Below, piece by piece: positions 1 through 6,707 of a DNA stretch of 10,520 nt (the stretch's first letter is position 1; each line of letters opens with the position of its first letter). Source of the DNA: JACMOY01 sp046590855 (lineage in GTDB: Bacteria; Actinomycetota; Actinomycetes; Actinomycetales; Angustibacteraceae); NCBI GenBank assembly GCA_046590855.1, contig JBKJTJ010000118.1, forward strand, positions 1 through 10,520. The letters are read 5' to 3'. The notes beneath the pieces are model-generated. The model made no database searches and was not told the DNA's origin. It was given only the letters and a program-made list of their open reading frames with translations. Position numbers and translations under genes: made by a program.

Positions 1-1140
1 TTCGCCCGCGGCATGATCCTGTCGATCCCGATCGTGGGCTCGTACGTCTCCTCGTTCGTGTTCGGCGGTGAGTTCCCCGGTGAGGCGCTGATCCCGCGCC
101 TGTACACGGTCCACGTGCTGCTGATCCCCGCGCTGCTGGTCGGGTTGTTCACGGCCCACATCATGCTGGTGGCCCTGCAGAAGCACACCCAGTTCCCCGG
201 CCCCGGCCGCACCGAGCACAACGTGGTCGGCTACAAGGTCATGCCGACCTACGCCGCCAAGGCCGGCGGGTTCTTCTTCATCGTCTTCGGCCTCACGACG
301 CTGCTCGCGGCGTTCGCGACCATCAACCCGATCTGGTCGTACGGCCCCTACGACCCCTCGCCCGTCACGGCCGGCTCGCAGCCGGACTGGTACATGGGTT
401 GGCTCGAGGGCGCGATCCGGATGCTGCCGGGCTTCCTGGAGTTCCAGCTGTTCGGCTGGACGTTCAGCATGAACATCGCGATCGGCGGGCTGATCCTGCC
501 TGGCATCGTGACCGGTCTCGCGGTGGCCTACCCCTTCCTCGAGGCCTGGGTCACCGGTGACAAGCGTGAGCACCACCTGCTCGACCGGCCGCGCAACGCC
601 GCGACCCGGACGGCGCTCGGGGTCATGTCGATCACCTTCTACCTGCTGCTGATGGCCGGTGGCGGCAACGACATCATCGCCACCCGGTTCAACCTGTCGA
701 TCAACGACATCACCAACGTCCTGCGGGTGCTGGTCTTCGTGATCCCGCCGCTGACCTTCGTGGCCACCAAGCGGATCTGCCTCGGACTGCAGCGACGCGA
801 CCGCGAGATGGTGCTGCACGGCCGCGAGAGCGGACGCATCGTGCGGCTGCCGCACGGCGAGTTCGTCGAGGTGCACGAGCCGCTGTCGGCGAACGACCGG
901 TGGCTGCTCGTCCAGCACGACGTGCACCGTCCACTCCCCCTCCCCCAGGGGTCGGACGAGCGCGGGGTGCGCGCGCCCCGGGCGGCACTGGCCCGGGTGC
1001 GGGCGAACCTGTCGTCCTTCTGGTTTGAAGACCGCATCGAGCCGGTCACCCCGGCCGAGCTCGCGGCGGCGCACGCTCACGGCGAGCACGACGCGCTCGA
1101 GGGCGCCGACGAGCAGCGGTCGATCACCGCAGTCCACTAG
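1..1140 (+). CDS. qcrB: Cytochrome bc1 complex cytochrome b subunit, 3' part
   Basis: This is the C-terminal 379 residues of the menaquinol-oxidising membrane subunit of the bc1 complex. The 5' end lies outside the window, and the frame is open from base 1, so the ATG at 13 is internal. Visible are the helix D haem ligands, two histidines (codons 112-114 and 157-159) spaced 15 residues apart as in the b6 type. The Qo-site motif PDWY (382-393) is the actinobacterial form of PEWY. Further hydrophobic helices follow at about 460-540, 600-660 and 715-770. After the last helix comes a charged cytoplasmic tail of about 120 residues, as is usual in actinobacterial QcrB. By family knowledge QcrB works with QcrA (Rieske) and QcrC (dihaem cytochrome c) and forms a supercomplex with the aa3 oxidase encoded at 4529-7588. 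The gene would normally end a ctaE-qcrCAB operon, and the hairpin just after the stop fits an operon end. Confidence 0.97.
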   Translation, partial: FARGMILSIPIVGSYVSSFVFGGEFPGEALIPRLYTVHVLLIPALLVGLFTAHIMLVALQKHTQFPGPGRTEHNVVGYKVMPTYAAKAGGFFFIVFGLTTLLAAFATINPIWSYGPYDPSPVTAGSQPDWYMGWLEGAIRMLPGFLEFQLFGWTFSMNIAIGGLILPGIVTGLAVAYPFLEAWVTGDKREHHLLDRPRNAATRTALGVMSITFYLLLMAGGGNDIIATRFNLSINDITNVLRVLVFVIPPLTFVATKRICLGLQRRDREMVLHGRESGRIVRLPHGEFVEVHEPLSANDRWLLVQHDVHRPLPLPQGSDERGVRAPRAALARVRANLSSFWFEDRIEPVTPAELAAAHAHGEHDALEGADEQRSITAVH

Positions 1141-1156
1141 CACGGCGCAATGACGC

Positions 1157-1184
1157 AGCGCGGGTCCCCCCGGGGGCCCGCGCT
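1157..1184 (+). terminator. Hairpin terminator after qcrB
   Basis: Bases 1157-1164 pair perfectly with 1177-1184 (AGCGCGGG with CCCGCGCT). The inner T-CCC/GGG-G segment extends the stem to about 12 pairs around a four-base loop. It starts 17 bases after the qcrB stop. There is no T-run after it, which is common for actinobacterial terminators. Confidence 0.65.
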
Positions 1185-1227
1185 TCGTCGTCCGGCAACC
1201 GGGCTATCGCTGGGGGCCGTTGCTCAG

Positions 1228-1240
1228 TAGCGTGCCCGCC
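1228..1240 (+). promoter_or_regulatory. -10 box for a leaderless transcript of the oxidoreductase gene
   Basis: TAGCGT at 1228-1233 fits the actinobacterial TANNNT -10 consensus and is followed by exactly seven bases before the ATG at 1241. Initiation at the usual distance would begin the mRNA at or next to the A of the start codon. No ribosome binding site precedes this ATG, which agrees with a leaderless mRNA. No convincing -35 box is visible. Confidence 0.5.
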
Positions 1241-1960
1241 ATGACTGCTACCGAGCGGGACTGGGACTTCACCGGCCTGCGGGCGATGTTCCTCAACGGC
1301 ACCCTCAAGCGATCGCCCGAGGTGTCCAACACCGAGGGGCTCATCGAGGTCAGTGCCTCGATCATGCGACGGCACGGAGTCCAGGTCGAGGTCCTGCGGA
1401 CGATCGACCACGACATCGCGACCGGTGTCTATCCCGACATGACCGAGCACGGATGGTCGAGCGACGAGTGGCCGCAGATCTGGGAGCGCGTCAAGGCGGC
1501 CCAGATCCTCGTCGTGGCCGGGCCGATCTGGCTGGGTGACAACTCCAGCCAGACCAAGAAGGTCATCGAGCGCCTGTACGCGCACTCAGGCCAGCACAAC
1601 GAGCAGGGACAGTACATCTTCTACGGTCGAGTGGGCGGCGCCTTGATCACCGGCAACGAGGACGGCGTCAAGCACTGCACGATGAACATCCTGTACAGCC
1701 TGCAGCACGTCGGCTACCTCATCCCACCACAGGCCGATGCCGGTTGGATCGGCGAGGTCGGACCTGGCGCGTCCTACCTCGACGAGGGCTCCGGTGGCCC
1801 GGAGAACGACTTCACCAACCGCAACACGACGTTCATGACGTGGAACCTCATGCACCTGGCCAGGATGCTCCAGAAGGCCGGCGGCATCCCGGCGCACGGC
1901 AACTCGCGCACCGCGTGGGACGACGGGGAGCGGTTCGACTTCTCGCCGCGCACCCGCTGA
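1241..1960 (+). CDS. Flavodoxin-fold NAD(P)H-dependent FMN/quinone oxidoreductase
   Basis: A 239-residue cytoplasmic protein of the NADPH-dependent FMN reductase/flavodoxin-like family, expected to bind FMN and pass electrons from NAD(P)H to a flavin, quinone or other acceptor. The N-terminal beta strand LRAMFLNG (13-20) leads into the phosphate-binding loop TLKRSPEVSNTEG (21-33). The second flavin loop is AGPIWLGDNSSQTKK (93-107), close to the family's PxWxG-S-xxK pattern, and GALITGNEDG (133-142) gives the next strand and loop. The ATG at 1241 was chosen over the in-frame TTG at 1220 and GTG at 1232 because a TAGCGT -10 box lies seven bases upstream and overlaps those earlier starts. The antiporter gene begins 42 bases after the stop on the same strand, so the two are probably co-transcribed. 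The physiological substrate cannot be read from the sequence. Confidence 0.85.
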   Translation: MTATERDWDFTGLRAMFLNGTLKRSPEVSNTEGLIEVSASIMRRHGVQVEVLRTIDHDIATGVYPDMTEHGWSSDEWPQIWERVKAAQILVVAGPIWLGDNSSQTKKVIERLYAHSGQHNEQGQYIFYGRVGGALITGNEDGVKHCTMNILYSLQHVGYLIPPQADAGWIGEVGPGASYLDEGSGGPENDFTNRNTTFMTWNLMHLARMLQKAGGIPAHGNSRTAWDDGERFDFSPRTR

Positions 1961-2002
1961 TCGGCCCCGCTGGAGGAACGGGGATCGTGAGGGGCGGCTG
2001 AG

Positions 2003-3196
2003 GTGCCTGACGTGTCGTTCACGAACCTGCTGATCATCATGGTCATCGCGGTGCTGGCACCCCTGGTCATCGGCTACGCACCCGGGGTGCGGGTACCGGC
2101 CGTCGTCCTCGAGATCCTCGCCGGCGTCATCGTCGGGCCGGGCGCGCTCGACCTGGTCCGGGTCGACCTGCCCGTCTCGATCCTGGCGCTGCTCGGGCTG
2201 GCCTTCCTGCTCTTCCTGGCCGGTCTGGAGATCGACCTGCGCCGGCTGCGGGGACGGCTCCTGGTCGTCGCACTGGTGGGCTACGTCCTGACCCTGCTCC
2301 TCGGGGCGTCCGTGGGTGGCGTCGTCGCCGCTATCGGCTGGACGGCGTCGCCGCTGCTGATCGCGATCACCCTGTCGGCCACCTCCCTGGGTCTGGTGGT
2401 GCCGGTGCTCAAGGACGCCGGGAGGGTTGACGGCACCGTCGGGCAGAACGTCATCGCAGCCTCGACGGTCGCCGACTTCACAGCGATCGTGCTCCTGACC
2501 CTGTTCTTCTCGACCTCGGGCGGGACCACCGGTGGCACACTGGCCATGCTCGCGGTGTTCGGGGGCCTCGTGACCGTCATGGCGCTGGCGCTGACCCGGG
2601 CGGGACGCTGGATGAACCTGGGGTCGGTGCTCGTCCGGCTGCAGGACACCACCGCAGAGATCAGGGTGCGGTTCGCGGTCCTGCTGCTCATCGCCTTCGT
2701 CGCCCTCGCTGAGCAGTTCGGGCTGGAGACCATCCTCGGCGCGTTCCTGGCGGGAGCCGTGGTGGGCCTGATCGACCGCGACTCCAGCACCCACCCCCAC
2801 TTCCGGGTCAAGCTCGAGGCGATCGGCTACGGGTTCCTGATCCCGGTGTTCTTCGTGACCAGCGGGGTCCGCCTGGACCTCACGGGACTGTTCGCCCATC
2901 CCGGCGCCCTGCTCCGGGTGCCGGTGTTCCTGCTCGCCCTGCTGGTGGTCCGGGGGCTGCCGGCGCTGGTCTACCTCAGGACGGCCGGCGGCAGGCAGAC
3001 GATCGCGGCCGGGCTGCTGCAGGCGACGTCGCTGCCATTCATCGTGACTGCGTCCTCGATCGGGGTCGTCGTCGGCACGATCACCCCGGTCACCAGCGCC
3101 GCGCTGGTCTGCGCTGGGCTGCTGTCCGTGCTGATCTTTCCCGCTCTCGCGCTGTCGACGTTGCGCGATGGCGCTGCGGCAGTGCGCCGAGACTGA
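2003..3196 (+). CDS. Cation:proton antiporter, CPA2 (Kef/NapA-type) membrane domain
   Basis: A 397-residue polytopic membrane protein of the Na+/H+ exchanger family (PF00999, CPA2 group), predicted to exchange a monovalent cation for protons. Hydrophobic segments fill nearly the whole length, beginning at about residues 7-25. The typical LLFLAGLEIDL segment is at about 69-79 and the LGAFLAGAVVG-like helix about two-thirds along. In the ion-binding helix (TVADFTAIVLL, about 155-165) only one acidic residue is present, Asp158, preceded by Ala. NapA-type electrogenic antiporters have Asp-Asp at this site. The protein stops shortly after the transporter domain and has no C-terminal TrkA-N/RCK nucleotide-binding domain. 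The start is GTG 2003, preceded eight bases upstream by GAGGGG (1989-1994). It follows the flavodoxin-like oxidoreductase by 42 bases, recalling Kef systems, in which a flavodoxin-like ancillary protein controls the antiporter. The transported ion is not determinable from sequence. Confidence 0.92.
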   Translation: MPDVSFTNLLIIMVIAVLAPLVIGYAPGVRVPAVVLEILAGVIVGPGALDLVRVDLPVSILALLGLAFLLFLAGLEIDLRRLRGRLLVVALVGYVLTLLLGASVGGVVAAIGWTASPLLIAITLSATSLGLVVPVLKDAGRVDGTVGQNVIAASTVADFTAIVLLTLFFSTSGGTTGGTLAMLAVFGGLVTVMALALTRAGRWMNLGSVLVRLQDTTAEIRVRFAVLLLIAFVALAEQFGLETILGAFLAGAVVGLIDRDSSTHPHFRVKLEAIGYGFLIPVFFVTSGVRLDLTGLFAHPGALLRVPVFLLALLVVRGLPALVYLRTAGGRQTIAAGLLQATSLPFIVTASSIGVVVGTITPVTSAALVCAGLLSVLIFPALALSTLRDGAAAVRRD

Positions 3197-3202
3197 CTCC
3201 GA

Positions 3203-3221
3203 CCAGCCCGGCGCGGGCTGG
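3203..3221. terminator. Bidirectional hairpin between convergent genes
   Basis: CCAGCCCG (3203-3210) pairs perfectly with CGGGCTGG (3214-3221) around a three-base loop. It sits in the 33-base gap between the antiporter stop and the L,D-transpeptidase stop on the other strand, so it could end transcription from both sides. There is no T-run. Confidence 0.6.
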
Positions 3222-3229
3222 GCCCCTGA

Positions 3230-4444
3230 TCAGGCGAGGGCAGAGTGTGTGGCCCACTGGGCCAGGCTCATGTTCCACATCGTGTAGCCGTTGTAGGACT
3301 CCAGCGGACGCCGCGAGTTCACGTACTTCACCACGTCGCCCATCTTCGTGCTCTCGAAGAGCCACTTGGCGTTCGCGGTGCTCATCCCGGTGCAGCCGTG
3401 GCTCACGTTCGCCCGACCCTGCGACCCCACCGACCACGGCGCGGCGTGCAGGAACTCGCCGCTCCAGGTCAGGCGCATCGCGTACTTGACGTTGACGTTG
3501 TAGTAGTCCGGGTCGGTCTTGGCCAGGCCGGTCGTCTCGGCGTCCATCTGCCGGCTGCTCTCGCGGCTGATGACGACCTTGACCCCGTTGCGGGTCTCGT
3601 AGCCCTTCTTTCCCGTCGTGACGGGGATCGTGCGCAGCACCGCCCCGTTGCGACGGACCGTCAGCGTGTGCGCTGCGACGTCGACGGTGCTGATCGTGGC
3701 CGAGCCGATGCTGAAGGAGGTCGAGGCGTTGCGCTTGGTCCAGATGCCGGCCCGGGTCTCGATCCCGGCGATGTCGGCGGTGACCTTGACCTTGGTGCCG
3801 GGCGCCCAGTACGTGGCCGGGCGCCAGACCAGCTGGCGGGCGTCGAGCCAGCCCCACGCGCCCTTGACCGCCGGCGCGGTGGTGACGGACACGTGCTTCT
3901 CGATGGCGGCCTGCTTGTCGGCGTCGACCAGGCCGAGGAACTGGACGACGACGGGCATGCCGACACCCACCTGCCCTGACCCGGAGGGCAGCAGGTAGTA
4001 ATCGGCCGAGTCCTTGGGCTTCAGGGTGCCGAGCGTGCTCGTGACCGTGGCCGGCGCACCCTCGGCGTTGGTCGCCGTGGCCGTGACGGTGTAGGTCTGG
4101 GACGCCGTGAGCGGACCGGACGACGTCCAGGTCGCCTTGTCGGCAGAGAGATCACCGTCCAGGGCGTCCCCGTCGCCGTCGACCACCGCGACGTCGGTGA
4201 GCGGCCCGCCGCTGGCGGTGACCGTCACCGGAGCGTCCGGACGCACCCCTGTGGTCCCGTCGGCGGGAGTGACCGCGATCTGGGCAGGGGGCATGGTGCT
4301 GGTCGAGGAGGACGAGGACGCGGCCCCGGCGGCGGGGCGGGCGGTGCCCTCCGCGGCGGCGCTGCCTGTCACCGCGGAGCAGCCGGAGACCAGCGAGCCC
4401 AGCAGAGCCAGCGCAGTCATGTTCAGCGCACAGCGCCGCGTCAT
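3230..4444 (-). CDS. Lipoprotein L,D-transpeptidase (Ig-like domains plus YkuD catalytic domain)
   Basis: A 404-residue secreted lipoprotein that should form 3-3 peptidoglycan cross-links on the outer face of the membrane. The N-terminus has MTRR, a hydrophobic stretch and the lipobox LVSGC with the lipidated Cys at 22. A Ser/Ala-rich linker follows, then Ig-like modules (about 55-140 and 150-247) as in mycobacterial LdtMt2-type enzymes. The YkuD domain covers about 250-380. Its active-site motif SHGCTGMS has the catalytic Cys at 351 and His at 349, and an upstream conserved His (333) is in HAAPWSVG. The C-terminal NGYTMWNMSLAQW segment also matches this family. The start is uncertain: ATG 4444 has AGGA ten bases upstream, GTG 4453 has GGGGG eight bases upstream, and GTG 4483 would lie at or before the predicted transcription start. 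Transcribed in the same direction as ctaF, 84 bases downstream of it, but it probably has its own promoter. Confidence 0.93.
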   Translation of the reverse strand: MTRRCALNMTALALLGSLVSGCSAVTGSAAAEGTARPAAGAASSSSSTSTMPPAQIAVTPADGTTGVRPDAPVTVTASGGPLTDVAVVDGDGDALDGDLSADKATWTSSGPLTASQTYTVTATATNAEGAPATVTSTLGTLKPKDSADYYLLPSGSGQVGVGMPVVVQFLGLVDADKQAAIEKHVSVTTAPAVKGAWGWLDARQLVWRPATYWAPGTKVKVTADIAGIETRAGIWTKRNASTSFSIGSATISTVDVAAHTLTVRRNGAVLRTIPVTTGKKGYETRNGVKVVISRESSRQMDAETTGLAKTDPDYYNVNVKYAMRLTWSGEFLHAAPWSVGSQGRANVSHGCTGMSTANAKWLFESTKMGDVVKYVNSRRPLESYNGYTMWNMSLAQWATHSALA

Positions 4445-4471
4445 CGAGCTCACGTCCTGATCCCCCGCCTC

Positions 4472-4495
4472 ACGTAGTGTCACATCACCCTACGT
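4472..4495. promoter_or_regulatory. Inverted repeat and -10-like box upstream of the L,D-transpeptidase gene
   Basis: ACGTAG (4472-4477) and CTACGT (4490-4495) form a perfect six-base inverted repeat with 12 bases between the arms. On the minus strand, TAGGGT (4492 down to 4487) is a good actinobacterial -10 candidate inside this site. A start about seven bases downstream would give a leader of roughly 30 bases carrying GGGGG and AGGA. The overlap of an inverted repeat with a -10 box suggests an operator, but no known regulator consensus was recognised. Confidence 0.35.
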
Positions 4496-4501
4496 CACGC
4501 G

Positions 4502-4518
4502 GGCGTCGGGGCGACGCC
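4502..4518 (-). terminator. Possible hairpin terminator after ctaF
   Basis: GGCGTC (4502-4507) and GACGCC (4513-4518) form a six-pair GC-rich stem with a five-base loop, about ten bases beyond the ctaF stop on the minus strand. It has no T-run and is short, so readthrough into the L,D-transpeptidase gene is possible. Confidence 0.35.
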
Positions 4519-4528
4519 GGCGCACCGG

Positions 4529-4930
4529 TCAGTGGGCGTGCGCCCCTCGCCAGTACTCGAAGACCCAACCGACCAGGGCCAAGGCCCCGAGCGCCACCCC
4601 GATCACCACGAGCCACCAGCCGACCGCGAGGCCGAGGAAGACCATCGCCGCGGTCGCGGCCAGCGGCAGCGGCCACCAGGAGTGCGGGCTGAAGAACCCG
4701 TACTCGCCGGCGGCGGCGTCGATCGCGGCGCTCGGGTCGTCCTCGGGCCGCGGGTCGATGTGCCGGGCCGTGAACCACAGGTACCAGCCGACCATCAGCG
4801 CCAGGCCGCCGGTGAGCATCAGCCCGGTGGGACCGACCGGCTCGCGCCAGCTGGTGAGGATGCCGTAGATGACGCCGATGGGCACGAAGAAGAACGTCCC
4901 GGCGCCGAACAGCCAGCTCTCGACCTTCAT
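4529..4930 (-). CDS. ctaF: Cytochrome c oxidase subunit IV, actinobacterial type
   Basis: A 133-residue membrane protein, the actinobacteria-specific fourth subunit of the aa3 oxidase (PF12270 family). It starts MKVESWLFGAGTFFFVPIG and has two N-terminal hydrophobic segments (about 7-26 and 35-54). The conserved RHIDPRPEDDP stretch follows at 56-66, then GEYGFFSPHSWWPL at about 75-88. Two further hydrophobic segments (about 88-104 and 106-122) precede a short His-containing end. The length is normal for the family. The gene begins four bases after the ctaD stop, and its ribosome binding site (GGAGGG) lies inside the end of ctaD, so translation is probably coupled. It is the last gene of ctaC-ctaD-ctaF. 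Its exact biochemical role in the complex is structural or poorly defined. Confidence 0.97.
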   Translation of the reverse strand: MKVESWLFGAGTFFFVPIGVIYGILTSWREPVGPTGLMLTGGLALMVGWYLWFTARHIDPRPEDDPSAAIDAAAGEYGFFSPHSWWPLPLAATAAMVFLGLAVGWWLVVIGVALGALALVGWVFEYWRGAHAH

Positions 4931-4934
4931 CGGG

Positions 4935-6707
4935 TCAGTCCCTCCCGCCGCTGTGGTCGTTGCCGCCGCCGCGTCCGCCGCTGGTGGCGCCGGTGCCCTC
5001 GTGCGCGATGTCGGGCTCGCCGAGCAGCTGGTCGAGCACCCCCTTGTCGGCGGTGGGCGCGTCCATGGCCGCGACCTCCGGGTGGTGCAGGTCGAACGCG
5101 GGGCGCTCGCTGCGGATGCGCGGGATGGTCACGAAGTTGTGCCGCGGCGGCGGGCAGGACGTCGCCCACTCCAGCGAGGCGCCGTACCCCCAGGGGTCGT
5201 CGACGCTGATCAGCGGGGCCGTGCGCCACGTCTTCCACACGTTGTAGAGGAAGGGCAGCGTCGAGGCACCGAGCAGGAAGGCCCCGACCGTCGAGATGCG
5301 GTTCTCGAGGGTGAACCCCTCACCGGGCAGGTAGTCGGCGTAGCGGCGGGGCATGCCCTCGACGCCGAGCCAGTGCTGGATGAGGAACGTGGTGTGGAAG
5401 CCGAAGAACAGCATCCAGAAGTGGATCTTGCCCAGCCGCTCGTCGAGCATCCGCCCGGTGAACTTGGGCCACCAGAAGTAGAACCCGGCGAACATCGCGA
5501 ACACCACGGTGCCGAACACCACGTAGTGGAAGTGGGCGACGACGAAGTAGCTGTCGGACAGGTGGAAGTCCAGCGCGGGGCTGGACAGGATGATGCCGGT
5601 CAGCCCGCCGAACAGGAACGTGACGAGGAACCCGATCGCCCACAGCATCGGCGTCTCGAAGGTGAGCTGGCCCCGCCACATCGTGCCGATCCAGTTGAAG
5701 AACTTCACGCCCGTCGGCACGGCGATGAGCATGGTCATGAACGCGAAGAACGGCAGCAGCACCTGACCGGTCACGTACATGTGGTGCGCCCACACGGTCA
5801 CCGACAACGCGGCGATGGCGATGGTGGCGAAGACCAGGCCCTTGTAGCCGAACAGCGGCTTGCGGCTGAACACCGGCAGGATCTCGCTGATGATGCCGAA
5901 GAACGGCAGCGCGATGATGTAGACCTCGGGGTGCCCGAAGAACCAGAACAGGTGCTGCCACAGGATCGCGCCACCGTTCTGGGCGTCGAAGACGTGGGCG
6001 CCCAGCTGTCGATCGGCGCCGAGCACCAGCAGCGCAGCGGCCAGCACCGGGAACGCCATCAGCACGAGCACCGAGGTGATGAGGATCGTCCAGGTGAACA
6101 GCGACATCCGGAACATCGTCATGCCGGGAGCCCGCATGCAGATGATCGTGGTGATGAAGTTCACCGCGCCGAGGATCGTCCCGAAACCACCCATCGCCAG
6201 GCCGAAGATCCACAGGTCGGCACCGATGCCCGGCGAGTAGGCCTCGCTCGACAGCGGGGAGTAGGCGAACCAGCCGAAGCCGGCCGCACCCTGCGGGGTG
6301 AGGAAGCCGGCGGCGGCGATCAGGCCCCCGAACAGGTAGAGCCAGTAGGCGAACATATTCAGCCGTGGGAACGCGACGTCCGGTGCCCCGATCTGCAGCG
6401 GCATCAGCGCGTTGGCGAAGCCGGCGAACAGCGGGGTGGCGAACAGCAGCAGCATGATCGTGCCGTGCATGGTGAACAGCTGGTTGTACTGCTCCTTGTC
6501 ACTGACCACCTGGATGCCCGGGGAGAACAGCTCGGCCCGGATGAGCAGGGCCATCACGCCGCCGACCATGAACCACACGAACGAGGTGATGAAGTACAGG
6601 TTGCCGATCACCTTGTGGTCGGTGGTCGTGGCCCACTTGACGGCGGTGCGGCCCAGGGTAGGGCGGGCGGGCGCGACCCAGTCAGCCTCGCGGTACATGG
6701 TCGTCAT
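4935..6707 (-). CDS. ctaD: Cytochrome c oxidase subunit I (aa3 type)
   Basis: The 590-residue catalytic subunit of the haem-copper oxidase, which reduces O2 to water and pumps protons. All diagnostic residues are present. The low-spin haem ligands are H81 (FTMHG) and H394, and the haem a3 ligand is H392 (HFHYVVFG). The CuB ligands are H259 in GHPEVY and H308/H309 in WAHHM, with the cross-linked Tyr at 263. The D-channel residues D110 and N117 (GAPDVAFPRLN) and E261, and the K-channel Lys335 (PTGVKFFNW), mark it as A1-type. Twelve hydrophobic helices are followed by a soluble C-terminal tail of about 90 residues ending Gly/Ser/His-rich. The ATG at 6707 overlaps the ctaC stop as ATGA, and GGGAG lies six bases upstream, which implies translational coupling. 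Length and content are normal for actinobacteria. Confidence 0.99.
   Translation of the reverse strand: MTTMYREADWVAPARPTLGRTAVKWATTTDHKVIGNLYFITSFVWFMVGGVMALLIRAELFSPGIQVVSDKEQYNQLFTMHGTIMLLLFATPLFAGFANALMPLQIGAPDVAFPRLNMFAYWLYLFGGLIAAAGFLTPQGAAGFGWFAYSPLSSEAYSPGIGADLWIFGLAMGGFGTILGAVNFITTIICMRAPGMTMFRMSLFTWTILITSVLVLMAFPVLAAALLVLGADRQLGAHVFDAQNGGAILWQHLFWFFGHPEVYIIALPFFGIISEILPVFSRKPLFGYKGLVFATIAIAALSVTVWAHHMYVTGQVLLPFFAFMTMLIAVPTGVKFFNWIGTMWRGQLTFETPMLWAIGFLVTFLFGGLTGIILSSPALDFHLSDSYFVVAHFHYVVFGTVVFAMFAGFYFWWPKFTGRMLDERLGKIHFWMLFFGFHTTFLIQHWLGVEGMPRRYADYLPGEGFTLENRISTVGAFLLGASTLPFLYNVWKTWRTAPLISVDDPWGYGASLEWATSCPPPRHNFVTIPRIRSERPAFDLHHPEVAAMDAPTADKGVLDQLLGEPDIAHEGTGATSGGRGGGNDHSGGRD

Noticed and set aside
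382..393. PDWY instead of PEWY at the cytochrome b Qo site
   Set aside because: PDWY is the normal form in actinobacterial QcrB, and the 15-residue haem His spacing is also a known variant, so neither is novel.
1586..2899. 437-codon minus-strand open frame opposite the oxidoreductase and antiporter
   Set aside because: The composition is Gln/Asp/His/Arg-rich and without motifs. Both plus-strand genes have clear family features over the same bases.
5100..5800. Search for RNA genes, CRISPR arrays, insertion sequences and tandem repeats here and across the window
   Set aside because: No tRNA-like cloverleaf, regularly spaced direct repeat, transposase motif or target-site duplication was seen. 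The few inverted repeats found lie between genes and are listed as features.
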